Positions 1 through 59,164 of a DNA stretch of 64,000 nucleotides are shown here, in pieces. The stretch lies in contig CM054181.1 of the NCBI GenBank assembly GCA_028829895.1, positions 103,568,860 to 103,632,859 of the forward strand, written 5' to 3'. The notes beneath the pieces are model-generated. The model had not been told where the DNA came from. It worked only from the letters and a program-made list of their open reading frames with translations, and ran no database searches. How positions within the stretch are numbered: position 1 is the first letter of the stretch; every line of letters starts with the position of its first letter. Both the position numbers and the translations under genes were made by a program. The DNA comes from Sinotaia quadrata (taxonomy: Eukaryota > Mollusca > Gastropoda > Architaenioglossa > Viviparidae).

Positions 1-263
1 CCCCATCAAATGTAAATGTATATATTAATTGTACAATGCAGAAAGAGCAAGAAAAATATCAATATACTCAAAACTACTACAAACTTAGCAGCATATCAAA
101 TCAAAATTAAGTAATGAAGTGCAGCTATTACTAACGAGTTTCCAGAGGGTAGAGATATTAATTAGGTATAGATAACATTTTCTCAGTGATGTGATATTAC
201 CACTACATCTCTGTGATGTTATATTACAACTCCTGTATCTGAAAGATGATATTTGATACATAG

Positions 264-1345
264 TGTGACGCCAACGCCACTTAGTTAATGAAAAAGATTA
301 TTATTATTAATGAATCTTGCATAACTAATTAAAAGTGATGGGAATTAATATTTAATTAATTTTCCTCCAGCAGACACCACTCGTCTCTCTCACTAGGCGG
401 ATATACAGGCGCTGTAAATGTTTTTCTCTCTTTCACAATAATAAAGATAAATATTTACTGTCACACAATATTCAATAGGTGGAAAACTTCTTAATAAGGA
501 GAAGACAAATCCGGCTTCAATATATATATTTAGCGAGCCCCCATACTTCCACATTCTACTCCAACATAAGATTATCAATATGCATAAGAAGGTCAATAAA
601 TTTAAAAATAAATTTATTAAATCAACAATCAAATATACAAACGACAAATACAATTAAATTGATTACTTGACACTGATATTTCTATGAACCCACATTTGGA
701 AAATTTTATTATTACATTCTTATGCGTAAAATACAACTCAGCAATAGAGTCATTACAAATCACAGGATAGTCTTATCAGAGAACAAGAATGGAGTTATTA
801 GAGATAAGTTATAATAGTTTTACGTAACCTTGTTTAACTGCTATCTCGATAGTCCTTCCGCATGCTTTTGCAACAAAAGACACAAGTTATTGCCAGCAGT
901 TATTATGTCAACAAAGACACAAGTTATTGCCAGCAGTTATTATGTCAACAAAGACACAAGTTATTGCCAGCAGTTATTATGTCAACAAAGACACAAGTTA
1001 TTGCCAGCAGTTATTATGTCAACAAAGACACAAGTTATTGCCAGCAGTAATTACATCAACTCCACATGCCTCACTCACATGTTGAAATAAACCATGTTCT
1101 ACTATTTAGAGTTAACCTGGGTGCTTCATTCACCATATCAAATCCGTCAAACAGAACAATACATGTAGTGATGTCCAACAACTTCTCTACGCTAAAAATT
1201 GTTCAGGTGATGGGCCTTTCTTGCTGCCACATATCATTAGAGTGTAATGTGTTCTTACACTTACACACTAGTTCCTGCCTTTACCAGGGTTGGTTTGTAG
1301 CAATTTACAAAAATAAACCACGAGATTCATATAGCAAGTGAAAGG
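264..1345 (+). mobile_element. TG...CA repeat family, partial copy in downstream flank
   Basis: Starts TGTGACGCCAACGCCAC and matches the family through about 835. Similarity resumes at about 1085-1345 (for example CCTGCCTTTACCAGGG at about 1276), matching the reverse complement of about 40250-40490. A 37-bp minisatellite occupies the middle. The remaining 3' part is absent or unrecognisable. Confidence 0.55.
870..1048. repeat. 37-bp minisatellite, about 5 units
   Basis: Near-identical units with starts spaced 37 bp apart (911, 948, 985, 1022), containing ACACAAGTTATTGCCAGCAG. Lies inside the family copy at 264-1345. High identity implies recent amplification. Confidence 0.9.
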
Positions 1346-2041
1346 CATGCTTTGTCTCTGTAAAATGGTTTTGTTAATTATTTAATTATTTAACACACAC
1401 TCTTTTATATGTCTTGAGAGGAAAATATATGTGATGACTAGAAATTTCACATCGGAATTTATGATTGGTGTATTCTAAGAACTGTGCGAATTTATGGTGC
1501 AGATGCTGACAAAGAGTTAACGCATTCACAACATTTAAATAATTTTCGTCCTTCTTAAAACATCACTGCTGATCGTTAACAGGACCTTTGAATAATGAAG
1601 ACAAATTCTTATTTTGTTCACTAGCCTCCTATATTTAAAAAAATACTGGATTATATATTTGTTTTAGTTGTGCAATGAACATTCGTTTGAGGGTGATCGA
1701 AGTAATGAAGTATATGAGAGTAAAGTGTAAGAGATAAATCGAACTGCTCTTTAAGGTGTTCTATTTATTTTTATATTGGAGGTCGTGAACTTCATGAACT
1801 CCACTGAGGCTAGAAATCTACAGAAACCATTTCTAGAGTAGAAGTTTGCTAGCCAAAGTAATGTGATTCAAATCAGCCAGTGCATGTAGAGAGTGTAATG
1901 CTGACAAATATCTCACCAGTATGTGATTATGCCCGCGAGGTTGGGTGCCATCCTAAGAGAAGCCCACGTCACTCACTTCCTCCCACAGTCATGCGGAACG
2001 TTACCCCGTAATTAAGAATACGAATTGGAAAAACTTCAGTT

Positions 2042-2162
2042 CATGGCTTAGATTTAATTTTCCTGTAAAACTATGCAGCTGTTTTTAAAAGCTGTCCGTT
2101 CATAGCTTAGATTTAATTTTCCTAAAAAGATATGCAGCTATATTTTAAAAGCTGTCCGTTAC
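2042..2162. repeat. Two-copy 62-bp tandem duplication
   Basis: CTTAGATTTAATTTTCCT...AAAAGCTGTCCGTT occurs twice in direct orientation. A second 24-bp duplication (GCTAGTTAATATTTAGGAAT) lies at 2357-2404. Confidence 0.8.
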
Positions 2163-2398
2163 TTGTCCATGAATTATTGAGAAGACAAATAGCCAAAAGA
2201 ATTTGAAGCTCTAGAATGACTTTATTGGCGATGTATTAAACTGCTGTTGTATTTTAAAGTTCAGAACAACCTAGTCAGTTTGTCCCTTCGTTCTTTGTGC
2301 GAGAATGCATATATGGTTAAATCGGTGTTAAGTGTAAACTTAATTAGTCATGAATGCTAGTTAATATTTAGGAATTAATGCTAGTTAATATTTAGGAA

Positions 2399-2716
2399 TT
2401 AATGTTTGAAGATATGCGAGAGAATATCATTCCGACGTCCTTTTACTTCTATTTTTTTTCTGGTCCATGCTGAATTTAGATCAGAATAGTTAGTTAACTT
2501 GAGCAGTTGATGTTCAATCGAAAGCACATCTTGACTGTGAGTGTTCTGTTGAGGGCTTTCCCTCATCAATGCCAAAAGGTGCGGCAAATGAAACTGAATG
2601 ACAAACATTGGTTTTCTAGCTGATGAGGAGAGACGCACCTGAACCAGCTCCTGATTGCTTCTTCTATTCTCTCCTACTTCTGAGAGGGCGATTCTGAGAC
2701 GCATAGATGACGTCAT
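2399..2716 (-). other. Unrecognised 105-codon minus-strand ORF
   Basis: Starts MTSSMRLRIALSEVGENRRS and ends RRNDILSHIFKH. Composition is protein-like rather than low-complexity. No family recognised and no neighbouring exon found, so this is possibly a transposon fragment or chance. Confidence 0.15.
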
Positions 2717-3407
2717 TTCCCACCAAAACTATGGCTAGCCGAAACGGAAAGATTTCCTTTTGATTGAATACTTTAGTTAAGCATTACATTTGACAATTCA
2801 TAAGATAATTAGCGATTATGAGGCTCAAGTGAAGAGAATCAGACTTGTACAAGAAGGGAACTTTACAATATTCCTTTAATTTAATTAAGAAGAGTGCTGT
2901 TATAATTAACTGTCGAATGCCTCAAAACTTACTTTTTTTCTCGTCATGGTTAATTATTTTCCTATGTTGGAGGGAAGGGGGAGCCTCCATAATGAGTCAT
3001 ATGTTTCTTTCAGTAAATGAACCGAAATTAATTAATTAAACTAATACTAATTAAGTGAACCAATACTAATAAACTGAGCCAATCCTAATTACAGTAGTAG
3101 TGAACCCAATTAACACTTTGAAGGTTATGTTGGTAGTATTGACACTAATGTGACGTCTTCCTTTAAAGAGATTACATGTATTTCAGAAGGTTGCTTTGAC
3201 ACTAGGAAAATTAGGTACCAATCATAATATGTGTGTTTCTTCTGTCACCTTCATCTATTTATAGTTCAGATATTTCACCTATCATTTCCACTTTCTTTAC
3301 CTCAGAACCTCATACTGGAATGTACAAACTGTAAAAACGTTGTTTCGTTTCTAAATCTTAGGCTTCGTCGACTTAGTTCAGTGAATTGTTAATGTGAATT
3401 CATTATT

Positions 3408-3492
3408 AACTACATGTTTACATTACTCTATCATGTTGACATTACTATAACATGTTTACATTACTATAACATGTTGACATTACTATAACATG
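3408..3492. repeat. About 20-bp minisatellite
   Basis: Four units of ACATGTTTACATTACTATA with T/G variation. No gene nearby. Confidence 0.8.
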
Positions 3493-3959
3493 TACAAAAA
3501 CATGTTTATTTTGTCAATCGTGATTGGAACAATGTATTAATTGGTATCTGAACGAGGCGATACAAAACTTTAAATAAACAAAACACCGATGTTTGTCTTC
3601 TTGTTTATTCATGGGTTGTTGGGTTTTTATGGACAAATAGTAAATTAGTTTGCACTAGAAAAAATAATTGCTCCTTGATACCACATTCGAAAGATTTATG
3701 CGTTGTTACTTTCGCAGTTTATTTATTCTTCGAGTCGATCTTTTTCTTTTATTGAACGTATCAATGTTGGAGGGTTTTGTTGCTGGATCTTTCGCATTCG
3801 TCTTCTGTAAGCCGCTATGAATTTGCTTTAATTATTTTTTTTTTTTTTTACAAAGTACTGTCCTGATTTTAATTATTCACCAGTAAAATTATCCCGTATT
3901 GAATTTAAGGTTAAAAAAATATTGAAGGACTCATGTACACTATTCTACACAGCACTACA

Positions 3960-3997
<38 letters not shown>

Positions 3998-4046
3998 GCA
4001 CGCACGCACGCACGCACGCACACAAACACACACACACAGAGGTACG
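3960..4046. repeat. CA and GCAC microsatellite
   Basis: (CA)n followed by (CGCA)n and back to CA. A related CA/CG tract lies at 4196-4240. Confidence 0.9.
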
Positions 4047-4639
4047 CATACACAGAGGTACGCATATTCAAAGTAAGAGCTCAGTTTTCCTCAAAGACCA
4101 GAAATGAAACTAAATTGTCTTGTATGAAATGTATGCTATTCACAATTGTAGCACTGAGCACATTTTAAACAGTTATTCGCTTCTATCACAATAGAACACA
4201 CACGAACGCACACACATACACAAAGACACGCGCGCGCGCACAGAGTAAATATAAGCATTTTTGTTTGGATATTTTTAAGAAACCGTCTTACACTTTGTTC
4301 ATTCTTTAGCGCATGATTAATGTATTTAATGTATCGTATCAGAGGAAAAGGTAATAGCCATGCGTTTGACGACGTGCAATCATGAGTGGACTTGAAGTCA
4401 GTACATGAACTAACTTGCATGTTGACACAAATGTGGTGTGCCAACATTTATTTTATAATGTGGGTGTTGCGCTGTAGCGTTATATTCTTAGGGAGGGGGT
4501 CATAACCTTATATAGTCAATATGACGCGAAATAAATCTGAACCGATTGTGTACTTTCAGGGTTCATTCGATTTAAGGAGCTTCCTGCTTGCAAAATTTTG
4601 ACGCCTTTCCCCCGTATTTTCCTTGTATATTTCCAAGCA

Positions 4640-4726
4640 TTGTTTCCCTTCCTTCCTTTTTTCCTTTCTTCCTTCCTTCCTAATTTTCATTCATTCATTC
4701 ATTCATTCATTCATTCATTCTTTCAT

Positions 4727-4793
<67 letters not shown>

Positions 4794-4860
4794 AAATTCA
4801 TTCTTTCTACATTTCTTTCTTTCTACATTTCTGTCTAATTTTTTAAATTTCTTTCTTTTT
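4640..4860. repeat. Pyrimidine-rich TTTC/ATTC microsatellite
   Basis: CCTT, CATT and then (TTTC)n tetranucleotides on the plus strand. Open frames across it are low-complexity only. Confidence 0.9.
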
Positions 4861-5054
4861 TCTAAAACATCATAGTATATTGCCTGTCCTTACTATATAT
4901 ATATTTTAATTTAGTGGTCGAGCTCATTTTGCCATAGAAGATAAAAATGTCGAGTGATTGCTGTCATGTGGAGAAGTCACAAATATTTTCAATCGCAATT
5001 AACGTAAACGTTAAAGTCAAGGATTTAATTTTAGTTTTGTTCTCGTATTTGCCT

Positions 5055-5510
5055 TTTTGTATGTTTTATTTATTGAGAAACAGACCAGCCTTACTTCATG
5101 TTTTCTCTTTACAGAGTGTCTTTACGTCTTTAGATGTTTTATTTATTGAGAAACAGACCAGCTTTACTTCGTGTTTTCTCTTTACAAGTGTCTTTACGTC
5201 TTTAGATGTTTTATTTTATTGAGAAACAGACCAGCTTTACTTCGTGATTTCTCTTTACAAGTGTCTTTACGTCTTTAGATGTTTTATTTTATTGAGAAAC
5301 AGACCAGCTTTACTTCGTGTTTTCTCTTTACAAGTGTCTTTACGTCTTTAGATGTTTTATTTTATTGAGAAACAGACCAGCTTTACTTCGTGTTTTCTCT
5401 TTACAAGTGTCTTTACGTCTTTAGATGTTTTATTTTATTGAGAAACAGACCAGCTTTACTTCGTGTTTTCTCTTTACAGAGTGTCTTTACGTCGTTAGAT
5501 GCATTGTTTG
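5055..5510. repeat. 73-bp minisatellite, about 6 units
   Basis: GAGAAACAGACCAGCTTTAC recurs every 73 bp from 5075 to about 5440, with two slightly diverged edge units. A separate 37-bp duplication (CTTTCTGCCTGAACTCATTT) follows at 5518-5592. Confidence 0.9.
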
Positions 5511-6189
5511 ATGTTTTTCTCTTTCTGCCTGAACTCATTTGATATTTATCTGTCTTTCTCTTTCTGCCTGAACTCATTTGATATTTATCTGCAAATTCAG
5601 TTGAAAATGTCTCTAAGAAAGAATAGAATACAATTGCTCACACTTTTGATTTTCCAAACTTCCAGTTAGTGCTAAGTTTCCATTGCGATATTGACTATGA
5701 AAAAGACACAGTCTTTATCTATACTTATGTCAAGGTGAGAATGAATAGAAACCTATGTAAGAAATAAATATATTGTAAAGAGAGTTATTCAGTAAATTCA
5801 CTTCTTGTGAACATTCGGGTAGGAGAGTAGCTACCAACAGTCTTAGAATGACTTGATGATATTAATATTTATCGTTACCACCTCGAAATAAGGCAATATG
5901 CTTATTCAAATATTTAAGTTCTTTTCTCTTTGTTCTTGTTCATAGAAAATATGCTGCCTGAGGTAAATTATTCTCCGTTTTTGTCAATCTCCCTCATTAT
6001 ATATGTCTTTCTCTCTCGTGTATGAACATTTTAATTTTTCTGTAAGTATTTATTATAAATATTTAAAAATTACAACTATTATAAACTAATTATATCATTA
6101 CCACACTAAAATACTCCTTTCATAAACTAGTTAAAATGAATGAAGCAGTTTTAAAATACCAAACTGAAAGGCGACTTCTTAATCGAGTG

Positions 6190-6525
6190 AAAATAAACAC
6201 ACTGAATGACCGCTTTCATAAATCAGTTAAAATAAACACACTGAATGGCCGCCTTCATAAATCGGTTAAAATAAACACACTGAATGACCGCCTTCATAAA
6301 TCGGTTAAAATAAACACACTGAATGGCCGCCTTCATAAATCGGTTAAAATAAACACACTGAATGACCGCCTTCATAAATCGGTTAAAATAAACACACTGA
6401 ATGACCGCCTTCATAAATCGGTTAAAATAAACACACTGAATGACCGCCTTCATAAATCGGTTAAAATGAACACAAATGAAAGACCGCCTTCGTAAATCGG
6501 TTAAAATGAACACACTGAAAGACAA
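6190..6525. repeat. 39-bp minisatellite, about 8 units, open on both strands
   Basis: Units carry ACACTGAATGACCGCCTTCA and start every 39 bp (13 codons). An ATG-initiated plus-strand frame (6136-6495) and a minus-strand frame (6223-6525) read through as 13-residue repeats. Openness follows from the unit length, so a gene is not implied. Confidence 0.88.
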
Positions 6526-6775
6526 AATTCAGAGAAAAGAAATAAAACGAAGAGAAGTAGGGCAACACAGTTGCTTAAAATTGTTCCAAATAAAAGACAA
6601 TTCGGTTTTCAGGAAAAGTCACGCATACGGTTATCTTAAACAAATCTTCTATACTTTTCAGTCGAACTCTATACTTCTATAGTCAACTTCTATACATCTA
6701 CCGTCAACCTCTATACTTCTAAATTCAACCTCTGTACATCTACACTCTGTGTCCTTATTTCTACATTCAATCTCC

Positions 6776-7012
6776 ATACCTTTCCATTCAACTGTTATAC
6801 TTCTACAGTCAACCTCAATACTTCTACATTCAATCTACATAATTCTCCATTCAACTGTTATACTTCTACAGTCAACCTCAATACTTCTACATTCAATCTA
6901 CATAATTCTCCATTCAACTGTTATACTTCTACAGTCAACCTCAATACTTCTACATTCAATCTACATAATTCTCCATTCAACTGTTATACTTCTACAGTCA
7001 ACCTCTATGCTT
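6776..7012. repeat. 63-bp minisatellite, about 4 units
   Basis: CATTCAACTGTTATACTTCT recurs every 63 bp. Simpler 'TATACTTCTA' precursors precede it from 6655. The unit length is a multiple of three, so a plus-strand frame stays open. Confidence 0.88.
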
Positions 7013-7264
7013 CCTCGACTTCTGTTTTCATTCATCATATTAAAAGGACTTAAATGTTAAACAGTGACTACCCATTCAGCTGACGTCAGAGGATCAGGAT
7101 CAGAATGCTATAGAAAGGTCAGTTGGTCGATGTCGCAAGCAGTTTTCCCACTTCCTACTCCCCCGCCCCCCCACACACACACACTAACACAGTGAAATTG
7201 ACTTCGACTGGAAGTGCACCTTCTATTGTGTGTCCCTGAATGGTGGTGACGAGTTCCATGATGG

Positions 7265-7420
7265 CTGACAAAATGACATTTGAATATGCGCTAAGACTGG
7301 CACTATGAAGAACAAAGCTAGATTTGAATATGCGCTATGAGTGGCACTATGGAAAAACAAAGCTAGATTTGAATATGCGCTATGAGTGGCACTATGAATA
7401 ACAAAGCTAGATTTGATTAT
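7265..7420. repeat. About 47-bp repeat array, first of two
   Basis: Three units of GATTTGAATATGCGCTATGA with GGCACTATGAA. The same unit forms a second array at 8100-8255. Confidence 0.85.
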
Positions 7421-8099
7421 TCTCTATGACGAGCACTGTGATGCCTGGAAGTCACTCTTGCCTAATTAAAACTGAAGTGTTAATAGTCATTTCATTTTTT
7501 CCACGCTCCTTACGAGCTAAAGCTGGCAAAAGGGACGATTTTCCGATTCAAGCTGTAAGATGTGTAGTCACCGAGCTGTTGCGAATGTGACAGTGGATTT
7601 CCTACCAGACTGTTAAATTGTAATCACAGCATAGTTGATTCATGGACAGTAGCTGGGAAGAAGGGACAGGCGGTATCTGTTTGAAGTAGGATAAGTTTCC
7701 AATCAGAAACCTAAGCGCACAGTTGTTAATGAAGAGTGCGGGTGTAAATGGACGGTTCTGGTTAATTGATGCATGAGTTTATAAAATTCTCAGTCAAGCC
7801 TTTTTACAATTACTTGCGACAAAATATTCGTAGTAGTCATTGGGTGGATGGGGGCTAGTGAGTCAATTGTTTGGATGAAAGTTAGTAAACTGTGAAATTA
7901 CATTACTCTTTGTAGAAAGTTCCATCTGTGAACAGATAAATTACGTGTCGGTAGTACGTTACTTAATAGTGGTATGTGAGTGTGGAATTCGTGTTGGAAA
8001 TAAATCCTAAATTTAACCACTGATAAGTGATTATGCTTAATAATTTATAAAGGAATTCATAATAATAATCATAATAGAGGTCAGACGTACTATAACGGT

Positions 8100-8255
8100 C
8101 ACAAGCACTATGAAGAACGAAGCTAGATTTGAATATGCACTATGACCGGCACTATGAAGAACAAAGATGATTTGAATATGCACTATGACCGGCACTATGA
8201 AGAACAAAGATGATTTGAATATGCGCTATGACTGGCACTATGAATGTCAATGTCA
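8100..8255. repeat. About 47-bp repeat array, second of two
   Basis: Three units of GATTTGAATATGCACTATGA with CCGGCACTATGAAGAACAAA, homologous to 7265-7420 but 700 bp away. Confidence 0.85.
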
Positions 8256-10091
8256 TTCGTAACCTCTAAGTTATACTTGTAGGCCTAAACACAATTCCAT
8301 ATTTTGCAAATATTCAAAGAGCAAATTATTTTCACAGATATTTGGCGTGTTGTGAAATGACTTGTAAATACAAATGAGTTTTAAAATGTATGGAATTGAT
8401 TTTGTATGGCTATTGAATAAATGTCTGTTTATAAAGCTTACACTCAATAGATGCTTGCAAACATGCTTGCTGTGACAATTCAGATGTCCGTTACTTTTGA
8501 CTTTCATTGAGAAAGATTAAAGGTTGTATAACATTATATTTATATAATGAAGTATGACAATCTGTATCAAGCCAAAATTATCTCGATTTATTGCTAATTG
8601 CACGCCTCAAATACCTTAACCTCTTCACTACTGCTACGATTAAAATGTAGCTTGGATTTGTCGAATCACGGGACTATTTCATAGATTTTGTTTTCTTTAA
8701 AATACTTTCTGGTGCATTATTAGACAATAAAAATTCAAACATATTAAATATTCTAAATCAGTTCAGTGCTATTTGTGGCTAGACGTCGGGTTTGAAGTAA
8801 TGGTTTGTAATAGATTTACATAATGTTATTGTACCTTAAATAAAGAGAATGTCTGATTATAATAAAATTGAAACATGTAAACACAAACATAAAGCAGTGT
8901 TTAATTTAAAGCTGCAAATTAACATGTTTAGGTTGTACTTAACGGGTCCCTGCTCCTATTAATAAGTGAATGTTTAATCTTGTTCATATTAATAAGTAAA
9001 TGTTTTTAACACTGAAATGTGTGGGGTTAAAATCATGGCTAAAATAATAACGGCAGTTTCTCGATTTCAAGCACCATCATGATTAGAGTTTTAGTCAGAC
9101 ATTAATTTTCTTTATTTATATCTAGTTTATGTTAATGTTTAAATTAGGCCATAGTTTACAGTTGGTTCATAAGTTCATTCTTCAAATTTGTTTATTGGCA
9201 AATTAAAACGAGACAAAACCAAAGCAAATCCTATACTGAATGATTTCTCTTTTACTTACTTACCAGGCCTGTACCAAGAAATTAGACTGTCAACACCACT
9301 AGCAGTTGTATGGTGACCGCTCTGGCAAACTGCAAGCAATGCCAATGCAAATGACAGTCTCTGTAATCTGTTTCGCAAACCAGGAAGTTCAAAAGACAAA
9401 CAACACGCAGACTTTCTCCGAATTCACCTTTCCAACTAAACGTTCAATGACAAAAGTCTCCAGTCTACAAGTATACGGTCTGTACCCCTTAAGTAAGTAT
9501 TTTAACCATTAAAAAGATTATTTCAAAAGATATTTTTTTGTTCTGTAACAGCCAAACTTTTCTGGCCCGAAGAGCTAACACGCAGGCAGTGCAGTTTTAT
9601 ACAAAACTGAATCAGCCACCATTTTCGTTTAGCAGCAATTAAATTTTAACATAACATTTAACAATCGTGACGTTTTATCTGAATGAGGAATTAAAGATGT
9701 TTCCAGTCGAACTTCAATTCTATGTAATAAAAATAAAATATTGTTCTTAAATGAACACATTTCTGTACAACAAAGCACGTAATATTTGCATAACCAACTC
9801 TCACCATGCATAGAGTTGATTCGATCGAATTGAGTGGATTTTATGCCTCCATGTTTAGTTCATGTTTGTTAGCTAAATCTTCTCGGCCGGTTTGAACCCT
9901 TATGGAGATTACCTCTTTCGTAGGACACTATGGGCATGGGAGGCATGGTCTGCCAACAGAGCGCACCAGGACCACCCCCACCCCGGCCACCCTATTTTCC
10001 CACATTAGATGTAGGAAGGGAGGCAATGTCCCCTAAAGAGTCCCCTCCACTTAACACGTATAAATGGACTGTGGATATTGATCACCTCAGC

Positions 10092-10093
<2 letters not shown>

Positions 10094-10137
<44 letters not shown>
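10094..10137. repeat. GA microsatellite
   Basis: (GA)22 or so on the plus strand. No associated gene seen. Confidence 0.92.
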
Positions 10138-10139
<2 letters not shown>

Positions 10140-10454
10140 AGGATGATTGTCACCGGACAGGACTTTATACCAAAATATATTTGTTTTTGTTTTTTATTAT
10201 CAATCGCCGGTCTAGGGGAGATAATTGGACCGCCGAAATCGTAATTTGCCGAGGGGGCAACCGTCACACATATTTTTGAAAGTATGTAGAAACTCACCTA
10301 TGTTTCTCTCAGCAAATTAGATGACTGACAGTATATGTTGACGATAAGTTGTAGATGTGTCTTTTATAAAATGCATTTCTATATTATATTTCAGATTTGT
10401 GTATTTTGTTGAGGCAATGAATTATGCATTATATGAGTGCGAGATTTATTTGCC

Positions 10455-10645
10455 ATGTGTGAAAGGTTTATTGAGGTTTTGATTCATTTAATAGTACTGT
10501 ATTTTATAATGAGTAAAGGACATGTATTGTATAACTAATAATTTGTGTGAAAGGTTTATTGAGGTGTTGATTGATTTAATACATGTAGTACTCTATTTTA
10601 ATGTGAGTAAAGGATGTGTATTGTATAACTAATAATCTGTGCGCT
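10455..10645. repeat. Two-copy tandem duplication of about 95 bp
   Basis: GTGTGAAAGGTTTATTGAGG to TTGTATAACTAATAAT occurs twice with small indels. Confidence 0.8.
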
Positions 10646-11587
10646 GCAGTAAAAAAAAAGCTAGAAGCTGAGGTCTAAGTAAGTAGAAAAACCGTGCGTC
10701 ACGACTAAAGCGTGCATAAAGTGTGTAATGCGTGTACCTCTGGTAGCGCATGTTTCAATTGACAAGAAAACGCCAGTGCAGCGAATATTTTCTTTAAAAA
10801 ATTGACAGTGGGTAAAAAGACAGGAAAATCTTATAACTTTGTCAGAGAGCCTAATTCTATACTTGGATTACTGTGTTTAGGGGAGCGGATATATCCTCCC
10901 AACAACTCTCTTTCCCGCTGTGTCATTGTGCCAGGATTTTTAAGGCAAAGGTGTCCTGTGTATTCTCTTGACAGAGTGTGTATTCATGACTTTGGATTTA
11001 TTTATGTATTTGGGGTACCATTCATTAAATTAGATAGGGGAGGTAAATCCGATCTCTGTATCTAGAAATATCTTCCAAGTCATCATTCCGTGGCTATTGC
11101 TCTTGGCTTGTTTCAGTGAGAGGTGGTTATTCACGCCATGAGGATTTACATACTTCAGGCATCTTTGATACGACAATGATTGTCGAGATTTCATTAACGG
11201 TAGTGTGGAAAAACCGTTAAAGACATAACCCTATACACAGGACAGTCACAGGGGCAAAGGCTCGCTCATGTAAGTAGACATGAACAAAGAAATGCACGTA
11301 ATATGAGTAGCCGATCTCAGCGTAGGTTTCAGCGCTCGTATGATATATACTTTTGAATGAACTTTTAGTACTACGAACTATTGACATGAACTTTAATGAT
11401 ATGCACTTCGTATGAACTTTTAGTATTTTGACATGAATTCTGATTATTATATACACTTTGGAGTACTTTGGTCATATGAACTTTATGATTAGTTAAATTG
11501 AGAATTATAGTATTGGCATTTGGTGCCATATCATTGCCGCTTATTGATGAGAGAACAAAGCTTACATTTATTTATCTTTGATTTTAT

Positions 11588-12159
11588 TTACATTTCATCA
11601 TTTGTCATTCCCTCCCCCTCCCACTCCCCAAAGAGTGTGTGTGTTCTTTTGAAAGCATCGTACTCTGATTTAACTACAGTGTGAAAGAGAAACGCCCTTG
11701 GGTTCTTAAACATAATCATATCTTCTTTCTTCAAAACTTGTTCGATATCGTTTTGAAAGGGCGAAAATGTAATTTCGTTTTGACTCGTTACGTTTGCCCG
11801 TCTTGTATTGTGTAGTAGTGTCCACATAACATTCACCACCATCCCCACTCGCACACAGGTCAGTAAAACGTCCCCTTTCAATACAGAATAAAGTTTTGAT
11901 TCCCCCAGCCAGTTATCATTGATGTCTCTGTGTTGTGGATTTTGTGTTACCAATTTCACAGTCCGACGTCATTGATGTCTCTGTATTGTGGATTTTGTGT
12001 TACCAACATAGTCCGACGTTGTTGCTGACAAATGTCTACGTCTACCTTCCTTCCCGTCACCAGTTGAAAGGGTGGATGTGACAATGATAAAATTTTGTAG
12101 GCGTTATGCTGTACCCCAGAGAGGTCATAGATGATCAGGACGCCCCTTTCCATCAACAC
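11588..12159 (-). other. Unrecognised minus-strand ORFs with internal 60-bp duplication
   Basis: A 123-codon frame (11588-11959) and a 67-codon frame (11956-12159) share LVTQNPQ-RDIND because a block of about 60 bp is duplicated. The local GC is higher than the surroundings and the frame includes VKSEYDAFKRTHTLFGEWEG. I recognise no family, and there is no clear splice context. It lies 0.7 kb beyond the receptor stop, so an alternative 3' part or an unrelated repeat cannot be excluded. Confidence 0.2.
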
Positions 12160-12464
12160 TATGGGAAATTGATTTGATGCTTGACAGCAGGAAGAGAGGT
12201 AGGGTGCTGGAAATTTTCATGGAGATATGATAAACCTCCAGGACGAACGTTAAGGCGGAGAGAAAGGGTCCGCCCCGGGGCAAAAAAAAAAAAATGAATG
12301 TCAATTAACACTACACTCTCATGCATACTTCAAAACTCATTAATTTAATTTTATTTTATTTAACTTTCATACGCTGTCATTAATGCAATGATATAGACTG
12401 TTTCGGTCTATCACTCCTTATACATACACAAATAAAAATTAAAAAACACCAACCTAACATACAA

Positions 12465-12470
12465 TTTATT
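12465..12470 (-). terminator. Candidate poly(A) signal AATAAA
   Basis: The minus strand has AATAAA about 410 nt after the stop codon, followed within 20 nt by a G/T-rich stretch (TTAGGTTGGTGTTTTTT) suitable as a downstream element. Other AATAAA-like sites lie near 12350, so the exact 3' end is uncertain. Confidence 0.35.
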
Positions 12471-12881
12471 GGTCATTTACGGTTAAATTAATAATTATAC
12501 AGATGAATGATTACGAACGTTTAATTTGATCAGATCTCGTTTGAAGAGTAAGTGTCAATATATAAATATAACTAAACAAACAGATGGGTAGTTAGGTATT
12601 TTTTAAACGCTAATAACACTCCTTTATGTACTATTATATGCTGCTATATTCTGCCTTTGCAATGCCAAAATACACACACATACATACACACAAGTACGAA
12701 GGCAATAAATTTCAGAAGGGGACAACAGTTGTAGTTAATACTATTTTTCACTTTAAGTAAGAACTGTTTCTTTCATTTATAACATTGGGGATTTGTTTAC
12801 GCATTCCCTTAAACCATTTCGTCAGTCTGTTTATACACATAATTAATTATATGTTTACAAAACTACATCAAGAACGACCCC

Positions 12882-59082
<46,201 letters not shown>

Positions 59083-59156
59083 TTTTAGAAAATATATTTG
59101 TACAGACGATCGATTACAAATACGAATCTGCACTTTCTTTTGTTTTCTGCAACGGT

Positions 59157-59164
59157 CTTATATA
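59157..59164 (-). promoter_or_regulatory. TATA box of the receptor gene
   Basis: The minus strand reads CCTATATAAGACC, with TATATAAG 75 bp upstream of the ATG at 59082. A CA start about 30 bp downstream (near 59128) would leave a 5' UTR of about 45 nt. This supports exon 1 as the true first coding exon. Transcription start not verified. Confidence 0.5.

Larger units (their letters stand above)
1..12881. other. Downstream flank of the receptor gene, no recognised gene
   Basis: AT-rich sequence with the repeats listed separately. The longer open frames are inside minisatellites or lack recognisable features. Between arrays (for example 7420-8100, 8520-9300 and 10650-11580) I see nothing I can name. 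The 3' UTR of the receptor probably occupies about 12450-12881. Confidence 0.6.
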
